Shown here piece by piece: positions 22,443 to 32,138 of a stretch of DNA of 35,618 nucleotides (within the stretch, counting starts at the first letter, position 1; the number at the start of each line of letters is the position of its first letter). The stretch is taken from the IMG/VR virus record IMGVR_UViG_3300030333_001304, positions 1-35,618 of that record, one strand, 5' to 3'. This DNA comes from a virus. Below the pieces are notes generated by a model. That model was not told the origin of the DNA. It ran no database searches and saw nothing but the letters and a program-made list of their open reading frames with translations. The position numbers and the translations under genes were made by a program.

Positions 22443-23090
22443 ATGGGTAGTATCTCAAGACTGGATGCTGTTAACCAAATGTTGCTAGCAGCAGGAGAAA
22501 GTCTAGTATCCGATTTAGAAAACAATTCAGGGGTGGATACAGGCTTAGCTGAGTTTGTCCTTGATCGTGTTTCTCAAGACCATCAGATCAGAGGAGTAGT
22601 TAACAATAGATATGTTCGTAAATATAACTTATCCACAGCTGGTGATATTAACTTACCGAGTGAGTTATTATCTGCAGAACTTGTGTCCAATCATGTAGAC
22701 GATGACGGTAATACTATTATTGGTATTGATAGACAACAGAAATTATACAATACTGTAGAGAATACCTACACTTGGGACAAGGATACTGACTATTATGTAG
22801 AGATAGTTGTTGAGTTAGCATGGGATGATATTTCAACACCTATGCAAAGAGCTATACTAGCTACTTCAATGAGACATTATCAACTTGTTGTTCAAGGTGA
22901 TGAGGTTTCAGACGCTTTCTTAACCGAATCTGAGCAAGTATTCAGAGCTATGAGCAGAGCAGACAATGTTAATAACAGTAGAAATACTATATTTAATAGT
23001 TCTAGTGATGTTATGAGAGCTGCTCTATCAAGAAATAATGATTTGTATAACGACCCAAGACGATTTAGATACTGGAGGTTCCGTGGCTAA
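22443..23090 (+). CDS. tail tubular protein A (adaptor), T7 gp11-like
   Basis: This 215-residue protein (T7 gp11 is 196) follows the capsid gene. The start ISRLDAVNQMLLAAGESLV is the typical opening of this family, which forms the dodecameric adaptor under the portal. Other matching parts are the middle INLPSELLSAELV and the end RNNDLYNDPRRFRYWRFRG. I start at the ATG at 22443 because AAGGAGG at 22431-22437 is 5 bases upstream. The in-frame GTG at 22437 overlaps that site. Its end overlaps the next gene by 8 bases. Confidence 0.9.
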   Translation: MGSISRLDAVNQMLLAAGESLVSDLENNSGVDTGLAEFVLDRVSQDHQIRGVVNNRYVRKYNLSTAGDINLPSELLSAELVSNHVDDDGNTIIGIDRQQKLYNTVENTYTWDKDTDYYVEIVVELAWDDISTPMQRAILATSMRHYQLVVQGDEVSDAFLTESEQVFRAMSRADNVNNSRNTIFNSSSDVMRAALSRNNDLYNDPRRFRYWRFRG

Positions 23091-25680
23091 ATATATCCCT
23101 ACTTTAATTCCGATTAATTCATTAAGTGGTGGTGTTGGTAGACAAGCACCATCAAAGCGTATGCCTAACGAGGCATCTACTTTAGATAATGTTTATTGTA
23201 CGCTTGAAAGATCGGTAGAAAGAAGGCGAGGATCTGAATTAGTCACAGGATCTAATGGATTACCTACAAGAATATCTTTATCTAGTACCAATATATGGTA
23301 TGATTGGTTTGTTATTAGCGAAGATCATAAATTCTTAATCTGTATAGATAGAGAAGCTACCATAAAATCCAATTTGTTACGTATCTTTAGACTAGACGCT
23401 AACGATAACTTTGAACTCGTTGATGTCGACTACGAATCTATACCTACAGAATGTTTGAACTATCTAACTCATGGAACTGCTGATCTCAAACGGGTAGCGA
23501 TAGGTACCAGCTTACTTTTACTGAACCCTGAGGTTTATGCAGGCTTTACTTCAGATACAGAAGATGATTATACTTTTGATCTTAGTGGCGCAAAGACAGA
23601 TGAAACAGATTTAGTAGGCAGAGAAGCTAACTATCAATCAGCATCTCGTGTTGATCCTGAAAGCGAAGCTGTTATATGGACTCAATACAGTGCATATGTA
23701 GCAGGAGATAAAGCTATAGATGGGACACATGAAGTTCAAGGGTATCCACCAGGCACTTACGAGATATGGAAGGTAAAAGATGATGTTGAAGGTACTGTTC
23801 AAAATAATGCCAACTCACCTCGAAACAATACACAGGGTACTGATGGCGCAAATCAGTGGGAATTAGTTCAAGATCCAGAAACTAATGAGGTTAGACGAAC
23901 TAAGAGGCTTCCTGTTAAAGAGTACATATACCCTGACCCCAGTAAACCAGAGCTTGGACAGTCTGTATTAGACTTATCTAAGATTAAACTTCCACCACCT
24001 GAAAGAGACTTAAATGACTTTAATGGTGCTGAAGCTATAATCAAAACTTTATATCCAGGTGTTGGTGACGTAACAGGTAATGGTAAAGTTTATTACTTTG
24101 CACAAAAATATGGAACAACAACACCCGGATACTATAGGGTTAAAGATTCCGAAAAATCACCGTACTTACATAAGATTAGGACTCCCGATAAACTATCTGT
24201 TATAGATAAGAAGAGAATGCCTATGCAATTAGTCTATGATTCTAAAGAAGAAACGTGGTCATTACGTATGGTTGATTGGGATCCTAGAGAATCAGGCACT
24301 AAGGACACAAATCCAGGACCTAGTCCATTTATGACTGATGATGGTAAAGCAAAACAAGCTCAGATTAGTTCTATATCTTTCTATAGAGATAGATTGTTCT
24401 TATCATCAGGAGATAAACTCTTCTCCAGCCGTATGAGTAACTGGGATAATTTCTGGATTGATGATCCAACTACAATTGTAGCTACAGATCCTATTGATCT
24501 AAGTGTAAGTTCTAATAAGTATTCACCTATTACACACACGATTCCATTTAACGACTTTCTGTTTATAAATACCAAGGGAGATACTCAGTTTGAACTAATT
24601 GGTTCCGAAAACCAGATTACTCCCTTTACTGCAGAGATAGCTCCTACTACATTCTACTCTACACTACCGGAAATTGAACCCCAGCTAATGTCAAGCCAGA
24701 TTTATTTCTTTGGTCAGAACAGATTATATATTTATTTCAACTCTGAAGCTTCTAATATCAATCAAGCTGTACCTGTATCTAATCATGTACCAGGATATCT
24801 ACCCGATAGTGTTAAAGAAGTAGCTACTTCACCTGCACATGATACTATTTTCTTTACAGATGAGAATGAACGTAATGTTTTGTACATGTATACTAATAGA
24901 TTTGCTGGTGATCAGGTTGTACAGAATGCTTTCTTTAGGCAGGTATTTAATCAAGAATTTAATATAGAAAAGATAGGTATCATGGGTGATAATATCTACA
25001 TGGTAGCTAGGGAAGAAAATTACGCTTATTTGTACAAGCTTCCTTTAAGAATAGAATCAGATCTAACTGATTATACGCCTAGATTAGATGCTAATTTCTA
25101 TACTACAGATATAGAATATGATAATGAAACAAACATAACAACTATTACAGTACCTTATCTAACCAATACTGCTGATAGGGTTGTTGTAATGTCCACTTTA
25201 AACAAAAGGTGGGTTTATGAATGCCAGGCAGAACCTATAGATACAGATAATGTAACTAAACTTCGTATAGCAGGTAAGGTTCAAGGAAATGAATTTGTAG
25301 TAGGCAAGGAATATACCTCTGTTATAGAACTAAGTGAACAGTTTGTAAGAGATCAGAATAATAATACACAAGATGGGGTGCTAAACCTTAGATCTATAAA
25401 CCTTAGACACAATAAGTCTGGTCAGTATGACGTTGTTGTATCTAGGCGAAACAGAACGGAAGAGATAACTTCCTTTGGTCTACTTAATGTAGACGCATTA
25501 AACACTTTATTAGATATGGATGAAGTATCTGATGATGGTGAACTTAAAGCGAGAGTCTTTGGACTTTCTAACGAAGTAACTATTATCATAAGGAGCTCTT
25601 ATCCAGAACCATTTAACATTACAAACATTGAACTTCGTGGTAAGTTCAGTAAACGAGATAGTATACTAGAGAAACGATAA
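23083..25680 (+). CDS. tail tubular protein B (nozzle), T7 gp12-like
   Basis: This 865-residue protein (T7 gp12 is 794) forms the tail nozzle. The N-terminus has SLSGGVGRQAPSKRMPNEAS and VYCTLERSVERRRGSE, the classic opening of T7-like nozzle proteins. Later parts are beta-rich, with SFYRDRLFLSSGDKLFSSRM and NTKGDTQFEL (family hallmarks). I start at GTG 23083, which follows GGAGG at 23074-23078 by 4 bases and gives MAKYIPTLIP. The frame is open upstream to 23038, but that lies deep inside the preceding gene. Confidence 0.9.
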   Translation: MAKYIPTLIPINSLSGGVGRQAPSKRMPNEASTLDNVYCTLERSVERRRGSELVTGSNGLPTRISLSSTNIWYDWFVISEDHKFLICIDREATIKSNLLRIFRLDANDNFELVDVDYESIPTECLNYLTHGTADLKRVAIGTSLLLLNPEVYAGFTSDTEDDYTFDLSGAKTDETDLVGREANYQSASRVDPESEAVIWTQYSAYVAGDKAIDGTHEVQGYPPGTYEIWKVKDDVEGTVQNNANSPRNNTQGTDGANQWELVQDPETNEVRRTKRLPVKEYIYPDPSKPELGQSVLDLSKIKLPPPERDLNDFNGAEAIIKTLYPGVGDVTGNGKVYYFAQKYGTTTPGYYRVKDSEKSPYLHKIRTPDKLSVIDKKRMPMQLVYDSKEETWSLRMVDWDPRESGTKDTNPGPSPFMTDDGKAKQAQISSISFYRDRLFLSSGDKLFSSRMSNWDNFWIDDPTTIVATDPIDLSVSSNKYSPITHTIPFNDFLFINTKGDTQFELIGSENQITPFTAEIAPTTFYSTLPEIEPQLMSSQIYFFGQNRLYIYFNSEASNINQAVPVSNHVPGYLPDSVKEVATSPAHDTIFFTDENERNVLYMYTNRFAGDQVVQNAFFRQVFNQEFNIEKIGIMGDNIYMVAREENYAYLYKLPLRIESDLTDYTPRLDANFYTTDIEYDNETNITTITVPYLTNTADRVVVMSTLNKRWVYECQAEPIDTDNVTKLRIAGKVQGNEFVVGKEYTSVIELSEQFVRDQNNNTQDGVLNLRSINLRHNKSGQYDVVVSRRNRTEEITSFGLLNVDALNTLLDMDEVSDDGELKARVFGLSNEVTIIIRSSYPEPFNITNIELRGKFSKRDSILEKR

Positions 25681-25692
25681 GGAGAATCATCA

Positions 25693-28600
25693 GTGGCATA
25701 CGACAATAACTCAAACCCTAGTGGGATTTTATGGGCACCCACTAAAACGATTTCTGATTGGACAGAAAGACCGGGTACATCATTACGTGAAACGCCATAC
25801 ACAAGTTTAACTTTAGATGCTAATGTTTCAGATCAAGATCAGATCGTAGTAGTACGCACATTCGATATCTCGTCTGTCACTCCTGCACCAGCTACGCCCT
25901 TTACTGGTGAACAAGTGTGGAAACTATGGACTTTGCCTAACTCAGATTCTTCAGGCAGTCCTATGTATCAGCTAACTGATGATAAAACCGTAGTCATGTC
26001 AGCTACTGCAGCTGATTATAAGATTACTATTGATGGTACAGAGTACACAACTCCAACATTTGACTATGCTACCCATGATACCTATGTTCTAAGACGAACC
26101 TACAGTAAAGAAGGATTTGTTACATGGACAGCAGGCAGTAGAATTACTTCAGCCCAATTAAACCACAGTATGCAGCAAGTAATTAACTTACTACAAGAAG
26201 GAATCATTCGTGATCTTAACCGTGGTAAGTTTGATCCGTTTATTGGTCAAGCTAATGGTGTAGCACAGCTAGATTCTGATGGTAAGATTCCTAACTCTTT
26301 AATCGGTGCTGCTACTCTAGGTATTAATTCTGAATTGGGGATTCAGGGTGATGGCACAACAAGTGACAAACTAAGGATTAAACTTAACGGATCATCTTTA
26401 GCTGCTACAAGTGATGGTTTAAGCGTATCTGTAGTTAATGATTTAACTACAGGCGGTACTACAGTAGCTTTGTCCGCAGAACAAGGTAAAATACTTAAGA
26501 CAAGTCTTGATACTTTAGGTACTGGGTTTGCTTATCAAGGAACATTTGATATTTCAGGAGGTGCTGACATTGATGCACCTGCGGGTGCAGCAGCTGGTTA
26601 TACTTATGATGTCATAGGTAGTGGTACTTATACAATGTCTAAACTTAATAACCTAAGTTTAACAGCAGGAGATATAATTAGATACGACGGCTCAGCTTGG
26701 GTAGAGGTAGCTCAAGCTAGTGTACTTAGAGCTGACGGTACTGTTGCTCTTGAATCAAGTGTAACATTAGATTTAGATGCAGGTACTTCTGTACTTGTAC
26801 CTAACGTTACTTATAGTACCAGTGTTGATGATACTAAGGCAGCTAATACGGCTTATGTAAAAGATGCTATAGAAGCAATCCAAGTCGAAACTCTTTCAGA
26901 TGTAGATTTTGGGGGTGGAACTCCCACTGATGGTAAAGTTATTAAGGCTGACGGTGATAATACGTGGTCTTTAAAGGATGGTGTGTTTGATGAGAACGTA
27001 GGGTTAGATGCACTTAAACTACAGAACCTTTCTGATGTAGCGTCTCCTACTGATGGGCAGTACTTGAAATATACTACCTCAGGTGGTTGGGCTACTGCAC
27101 CTGTATCAATAACTAACCTAGTTGTAGGTGTAAACTCTAGTGCTAACTTTAGTGGTGGTGCAGATGCTTCACAGTATGTACAAGATGCATGGATTGATTC
27201 AAACCTAGGACATATAGGGGTACCTACAGCTTCTACTCTTAAAGTACTAGAGTTTAACGGTGCTAAGCATTTACTAGGAACACCAACAACTTTTGCATTA
27301 CCAGCAGCAGCTAATAGGCTCTATACCACACACAGACAAGACGTTACTTATCGTAACGGTCATCTACAGTGGCAAGGTAGAGACAACGATGGTACTACAT
27401 GGGCAAACAATACAGAAACTTCCATATATCCTTACATGATCGCACCTACTGATACAACAGGATCAGCAGCAGGTGCTGAAGCATCTGGAGTTGACTTGCA
27501 AGACATAGCAGGAACAGTAGATAATGACAATGCTGGTGGATTTAAGACTAATGTTAAGATTACTGCTGCATGTAGACCAGGAGAAACAATTCTTACCTTA
27601 ACAGAGACGGATGATTTCTTTGAAGGAGATGTTATTAGGATTGTCAAGGTAGATGCTACACATACAGAATATATTAGAGAAGATAGTTCTGGTGGCGCTA
27701 ATAGAATGTGGTTTACAATGACTAATAGAATTAAGAAAGTACTTAATGGAACTCAAATAGAACTTGAAACACCAGTACCTTCACATATGACTGCTAATAA
27801 GTTCAGGATTTATAAAAATATCTATCATACTGGTGGCAATGATCAAAATCCTAATGTTTGTTCACAACCTTCACGCCTCAGTTTTGAGAATATGAAGTTT
27901 GAAAACCTTTGTAGTGCATATTATGAGCTAGCCGCAAACAAAATTGTACTAGTAGCTGATGCTGAAGATGATTTTACTGTAGAGTTTCCAGTTGCACATG
28001 GAGTACATACAGATCAGGAGGTACTTGCTAGTTTTGATAGTGTTAGTTTACAAGGATCTACTGATAACGCTTTTGTTTGGGGAGATATCAACAGACAGAC
28101 TAAAGGAACAGATGCTGTCGGTACTTATGGTACAGGTAAGCTTGTGAAAAAAGACGTAGGCAGCCATATGACGGGAGCTCACGTAGTCAGTACGACTAAA
28201 CTTGCAGGTAAGTTAGCTAATTCCCAGAATCCAACATCTTCCGCAGCCGGTAATGGAATAGGCGGTGCTTATTCTGTTTTAGGTATAGGTTATGAAAGAT
28301 GTATGCGTATAAATGATGGTCAGGATATTGTATTTAAGAACTGTACCTTTGATGGATGGGCAGAAGCTGTAATCTTAGATGGATGTTACAATGTTCGGTT
28401 TGAAGACTGTACTTTCAACTCACCACTATGGACAGGCACGGGTCCTAACAGTACAGGTATTAAACTAATTGGCTGTACAAATGTTACCGTTAAGGATTGT
28501 ACTTTCAATGGCTGTCATTATGGAATTAAAAATATAGACACAGCTTTAACCTGTTACGATATTACGATTAAGAACTGTAAGTTCCATAATATATGTTCAG

Positions 28601-29781
28601 CTGTATACTTTACAGGCTGTACTAAGAACGTTAGAATCCAAGACTGTGATATGGTATCTAGAGCATGGAACGTAAGACGACTTGCATGTAGCCGTGGTGT
28701 AGATAACTCAAGCTATGTTATTCATGTTGAGGGTTGGGATATCAAAGTAACTGGATGTACTATGGACGGATCTCAGAACTATCTACATGGTGGTAATGTT
28801 GCAGAATCATGGGATCCAGATAAGTATGGACTATCAGCTGCCTCCGGTGGCTTTAATGTTTCAGGTGGATTTGATGGTGGAAACTTTGGCTCCTCTGACG
28901 CAAACCAGAAAGTAAGTATTTCCAAGGGATGTAAGTTTGTCATCACAGGCAAAGCTATGGAGCCAGGCAATAGTGAGTATAGGGGTGGCTTTATACAGGA
29001 TTTAGTATTTTCTAATAATTCTTGCACAAGTTGGGAACACGGTATTCTGGTTGAGTGTATGGGCGGATATATAAGTAGGCGATGTCCTATTAACGGAATC
29101 TCTATTACAGATAATTACTTTATATTTAATAGGTATGGTTGTTTAATTAGTTATGGCTTTGATGCTTGTAATGGTGTATTTGATACAGATATTGTTAACA
29201 ATACATTTAGAACTGATTATACTTATGTAACTAATATTCCTAGGGGTCTTTCAACCCAACGAGATGATTTCCATTATAGAGTAGGAGAAACTACAGGAGG
29301 TGGATATGGCTATGGTCAAGGTAATGATACCACGCACTATGGTAATAACATGGATTACCTAGGTTCAATCTTTGGTATACGAACAGGAGCTCTTAAAGAT
29401 CCTTACAGTGGAGCTGATCCTCCAACTACCCTTAGAATGAATAAAGTTAGAGTAAGCGATAATTATATAGATTTTATAGCCAAATATGGAGCTCAGCAAA
29501 ATAAATTCCATCAATGGGGTATGAGTTTTGGTACAGGGCATCAGGCATATGGAGGAACACGGCACGTAAATATTTCTAATAACTCACAGAGGGGCGGATA
29601 TGCCCTGCACACTGTCAGCACTGATGCTGGAAATGTTAAACCAATTATGCTAAAATGTTTATACACTGATAATACTCTTCGTAATGGTTCGTATGGACAT
29701 ACTTATAGTATGCATAGATATGGTAAGTATGATTATACAGGGCATAACAAGAGAAGAGACGACTTCTCACTGGAAACATAA
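25693..29781 (+). CDS. tail fibre/tailspike with T7 gp17-type N-terminus and beta-helix
   Basis: This 1362-residue protein starts at GTG 25693, after AAGGAG. Residues 1-165 resemble the T7 gp17 N-terminal tail-attachment domain, ending with SRITSAQLNHSMQQVINLLQ. A linker and repeat region follows, with GKIPNSLIG, AANTAYVKDAIEAI and two LSDV modules ending in GKVIKADGDNTW and GQYLKYTTSGGW. From about residue 870 to beyond 1000 a Cys-rich parallel beta-helix is evident (FKNCTFDGWAEAV, FEDCTFN, VKDCTFNGCHYG, IKNCKFHN, IQDCDM). Such helices bind or cleave surface polysaccharide. It probably determines the host; enzymatic activity is not shown. Confidence 0.9.
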   Translation: MAYDNNSNPSGILWAPTKTISDWTERPGTSLRETPYTSLTLDANVSDQDQIVVVRTFDISSVTPAPATPFTGEQVWKLWTLPNSDSSGSPMYQLTDDKTVVMSATAADYKITIDGTEYTTPTFDYATHDTYVLRRTYSKEGFVTWTAGSRITSAQLNHSMQQVINLLQEGIIRDLNRGKFDPFIGQANGVAQLDSDGKIPNSLIGAATLGINSELGIQGDGTTSDKLRIKLNGSSLAATSDGLSVSVVNDLTTGGTTVALSAEQGKILKTSLDTLGTGFAYQGTFDISGGADIDAPAGAAAGYTYDVIGSGTYTMSKLNNLSLTAGDIIRYDGSAWVEVAQASVLRADGTVALESSVTLDLDAGTSVLVPNVTYSTSVDDTKAANTAYVKDAIEAIQVETLSDVDFGGGTPTDGKVIKADGDNTWSLKDGVFDENVGLDALKLQNLSDVASPTDGQYLKYTTSGGWATAPVSITNLVVGVNSSANFSGGADASQYVQDAWIDSNLGHIGVPTASTLKVLEFNGAKHLLGTPTTFALPAAANRLYTTHRQDVTYRNGHLQWQGRDNDGTTWANNTETSIYPYMIAPTDTTGSAAGAEASGVDLQDIAGTVDNDNAGGFKTNVKITAACRPGETILTLTETDDFFEGDVIRIVKVDATHTEYIREDSSGGANRMWFTMTNRIKKVLNGTQIELETPVPSHMTANKFRIYKNIYHTGGNDQNPNVCSQPSRLSFENMKFENLCSAYYELAANKIVLVADAEDDFTVEFPVAHGVHTDQEVLASFDSVSLQGSTDNAFVWGDINRQTKGTDAVGTYGTGKLVKKDVGSHMTGAHVVSTTKLAGKLANSQNPTSSAAGNGIGGAYSVLGIGYERCMRINDGQDIVFKNCTFDGWAEAVILDGCYNVRFEDCTFNSPLWTGTGPNSTGIKLIGCTNVTVKDCTFNGCHYGIKNIDTALTCYDITIKNCKFHNICSAVYFTGCTKNVRIQDCDMVSRAWNVRRLACSRGVDNSSYVIHVEGWDIKVTGCTMDGSQNYLHGGNVAESWDPDKYGLSAASGGFNVSGGFDGGNFGSSDANQKVSISKGCKFVITGKAMEPGNSEYRGGFIQDLVFSNNSCTSWEHGILVECMGGYISRRCPINGISITDNYFIFNRYGCLISYGFDACNGVFDTDIVNNTFRTDYTYVTNIPRGLSTQRDDFHYRVGETTGGGYGYGQGNDTTHYGNNMDYLGSIFGIRTGALKDPYSGADPPTTLRMNKVRVSDNYIDFIAKYGAQQNKFHQWGMSFGTGHQAYGGTRHVNISNNSQRGGYALHTVSTDAGNVKPIMLKCLYTDNTLRNGSYGHTYSMHRYGKYDYTGHNKRRDDFSLET

Positions 29782-29782
29782 T

Positions 29783-30001
29783 ATGAATAAATCAGATAGA
29801 ATAGAACGATTGCAATCACTTTTAATTGAGTGTATGTTAGATGACCTAAGCGATCCTGATAAATGTACCCCTGGTTTATACCAGGTGGTACGTGGGATCA
29901 TATCAGATAATAGAGAACAATTAGACAGCATCCCTGACGAAACATTAGATTTCTTAGAGGGTAAGTTTAAAGATAGTATACCATTTAGGAAGGAGGCGTA
30001 A
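29783..30001 (+). CDS. small terminase subunit, T7 gp18-like
   Basis: This 72-residue protein has MLDDLSDPDKCTPGLYQVVR, which lines up with the T7 gp18 segment around MLADLSDHERRSPQLYNAI. It is shorter than T7 gp18 (89 residues). It would recognise concatemeric DNA for packaging with the large terminase two genes downstream, in the same order relative to the fibre gene as in T7. I place the start at the ATG at 29783, just after the fibre stop. The same frame runs open upstream inside the fibre gene. Confidence 0.75.
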   Translation: MNKSDRIERLQSLLIECMLDDLSDPDKCTPGLYQVVRGIISDNREQLDSIPDETLDFLEGKFKDSIPFRKEA

Positions 30002-30002
30002 T

Positions 30003-30107
30003 ATGCCGAAGGTAGGAAAAAAGAAATTTGCTTATACCAAGAAGGGAAAGGCAGCTGCCAAAAAATACGCTAAGAAAACCGGCAAGAAGATGAAGAAGAA
30101 GTATTAA
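30003..30107 (+). CDS. 34-residue Lys-rich protein
   Basis: AAGGAGG lies just before the ATG at 30003, an excellent ribosome site. The product has 16 Lys in 34 residues and no acidic residue (it starts MPKVGKKKFAYTKKGKAAAK). The stop overlaps the next ATG by one base (TAATG). Peptides of the MPKVGKKxFxYTxxGKAAAKK type recur in marine phage genomes near structural genes. The charge suggests nucleic-acid or membrane binding, perhaps in the virion. Function is unknown. Confidence 0.75.
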   Translation: MPKVGKKKFAYTKKGKAAAKKYAKKTGKKMKKKY

Positions 30108-30454
30108 TGAACTGTAATTGTGATTGTCATAAGCAAGATAATCTTAGTAAGCTAAAAAAATGTGAAGATAGAGGTAGGGCTAAGGATAAAAAAATTAAAG
30201 AACTTGAGAAAAAGATCTTGACATTAACGATAGTTGCTGCTATAATAGGAACCATAGTCGGTAAAGAGGCAGTGGATTCTGTTATAGAATACTTCAACAC
30301 ATTTAATGAAGTTAAGTCTACTATAGTTGATATAACTACAGATGCAGGGGATCTAACTATAGATCCCCCTGTATACTATGGTATATCTCCAGCCCCTAGT
30401 AGCTTAGCTATCTTTGCCTTATTAGCTTTTACCCCACCAAGGAGACGTAGATAG
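30107..30454 (+). CDS. Cys-rich coiled-coil membrane protein with PEP-CTERM-like end (spanin/lysis candidate)
   Basis: This 115-residue protein lies where T7 has the Rz spanin (gp18.5), between small and large terminase. Its N-terminus is CNCDCHK. A Lys-rich coiled coil follows (about residues 13-36), then a transmembrane helix (about 38-53, LTLTIVAAIIGTIVG). The end is a Pro-Ser motif, a hydrophobic stretch and RRRR (PAPSSLAIFALLAF followed by TPPRRRR), which has the layout of the PEP-CTERM sorting signal. A spanin or lysis role is inferred from position. The stop overlaps the terminase GTG by one base. Confidence 0.68.
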   Translation: MNCNCDCHKQDNLSKLKKCEDRGRAKDKKIKELEKKILTLTIVAAIIGTIVGKEAVDSVIEYFNTFNEVKSTIVDITTDAGDLTIDPPVYYGISPAPSSLAIFALLAFTPPRRRR

Positions 30455-32127
30455 TGAATATACCAGAAGAAATGCTTGAGGACTTCCGCAATCACATGTG
30501 GGCGTGCTTTAAGTATATGGGTATAGGTGAACCTACACCTGCGCAGTACGCTATGGCTGACGCTCTACAAGAAGGACCTGAGGATATGCAGCTACAGGCT
30601 GGTCGTGGCTTTGGTAAGTCCGTTATTACAGCTTGCTTAGCTTCTTGGTTCTTACTAAAGGATCCTAACACTACTATCATGGTTGTATCCGCTACCAGTA
30701 ACAAGGCTGCGGAGTTTATTAGCATGACTAGAAAAATCTTAGACCTTGTTCCTTACTGCGAACACATGAGACCGGGGGATCATACAACAGATAATGCGTT
30801 TGGTTTTAATGTAGAGTGTCGTACTAAGATGGGTCAAGATAAATCCTGTTTTGCCCGAGGTATATCCTCTCAAATTACAGGTAGTCACGCTGAGTATGTT
30901 ATAGCAGATGACGTAGAGATTGAGGGTAATTGTGAAACAGCCAATGCTAGAGAAAAATTGTTAAACAAAGTATCAGAGTTTGAACAGATACGTAACGTAG
31001 GTGGTCGAGTTTTGTTCTTAGGTACACCTCAGATTAGGGACTCTATCTACAATACACTAGCTGAAGGTTATCCTATTACAAAATTCCCCGCAGTTATACC
31101 AGACAAGAACAATGAGTCCGAATGTGAGAATGTCAATAGTTGGGTATGGCAGTTACAAGGGGAAGCTGGCGAACCTACTCAGCCTGAGAGGTTTAGTGAA
31201 GAGGTATTAGAGGGAAGAAAAGCTAAGATCGGTCCTAGATTATTTGCTTTACATTATAAACTAGACACATCTCTTGCAGATGCAGAGAAGTATCCTTTAA
31301 GATTATCAGATCTACTGGTAATTGACGTAGATCCTACGATTTGTCCTGAGAAAATCATATGGGCTTCCTCTACACCTATGAAAAGAGTCCCATCATTTGG
31401 AATGGCGGGAGATGTTATCTATGAACCCATGTGGATCTCGGATAATTATACAGAGTATCTACATACAGCTATGTTTATAGACCCGTCAGGTCGTGGTACA
31501 GACGAAACAGCTGTCTGTATTAGTTCATTTGCGAACGGATACATATTTATCCATGATTTAATAGGTCTTGACGGGGGCTACAATAAGGCAGTCCTCACCA
31601 AAATAGCCAAATTAGCTAATGAATACCAAATAAAGAACATACATGTCGAAAGTAACTTCGGTGATGCTATGTTTGGGCAGCTTTTGGCTCCCGTTGTGGC
31701 TGCATCTTGCGGTCATAAGGTAGGAATTGAAGAGTACAGAGTGGCTGGGCAGAAGGAAGCTCGTATGCTTGAGGCTTTAGAGCCCGTATTAGCCCAGCAC
31801 AGGCTTGTCTTTAACCGAAAGGCTATCGTGAACGAAGAAACCCAAAGACAGCTCACACGGCTTCATGACGCACGAGGTGCGTTGCCACGAGATGACCGTG
31901 TAGATGTCCTAGCAGCCTCTGTTAAATTCTGGTATGACAACATGAGTATTGATGTTGATCAGGTTATTCAACAAAATGAACATAAGAAGCACCAAGAAGT
32001 AGTTAAAGAGTGGCTATCTAATGATAGGATATTCGGTCTTCTTGGTGAGAGAATTTCTGGTGCGGTCTTAAGAGAAGATATGCCCCGGAAACGCAACCCA
32101 TTTAAAATAAATCAAAGATATTGGTAA
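30454..32127 (+). CDS. large terminase subunit, T7 gp19-like
   Basis: This 557-residue protein (T7 gp19 is 586) is the packaging motor. The ATPase domain has Walker A at about residues 50-56 (GRGFGKS, K55) and Walker B at D152-D153 (YVIADDVE). The nuclease domain shows D343 (MFIDPSGRGTDETA), an acidic site in HVESNFGD, and DRVDVLAA near the C-terminus. It cuts and translocates concatemeric DNA through the portal. The start is GTG at 30454 with AGGAG at 30440-30444, 9 bases upstream. Confidence 0.93.
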   Translation: MNIPEEMLEDFRNHMWACFKYMGIGEPTPAQYAMADALQEGPEDMQLQAGRGFGKSVITACLASWFLLKDPNTTIMVVSATSNKAAEFISMTRKILDLVPYCEHMRPGDHTTDNAFGFNVECRTKMGQDKSCFARGISSQITGSHAEYVIADDVEIEGNCETANAREKLLNKVSEFEQIRNVGGRVLFLGTPQIRDSIYNTLAEGYPITKFPAVIPDKNNESECENVNSWVWQLQGEAGEPTQPERFSEEVLEGRKAKIGPRLFALHYKLDTSLADAEKYPLRLSDLLVIDVDPTICPEKIIWASSTPMKRVPSFGMAGDVIYEPMWISDNYTEYLHTAMFIDPSGRGTDETAVCISSFANGYIFIHDLIGLDGGYNKAVLTKIAKLANEYQIKNIHVESNFGDAMFGQLLAPVVAASCGHKVGIEEYRVAGQKEARMLEALEPVLAQHRLVFNRKAIVNEETQRQLTRLHDARGALPRDDRVDVLAASVKFWYDNMSIDVDQVIQQNEHKKHQEVVKEWLSNDRIFGLLGERISGAVLREDMPRKRNPFKINQRYW

Positions 32128-32138
32128 GGAGGTAAACC

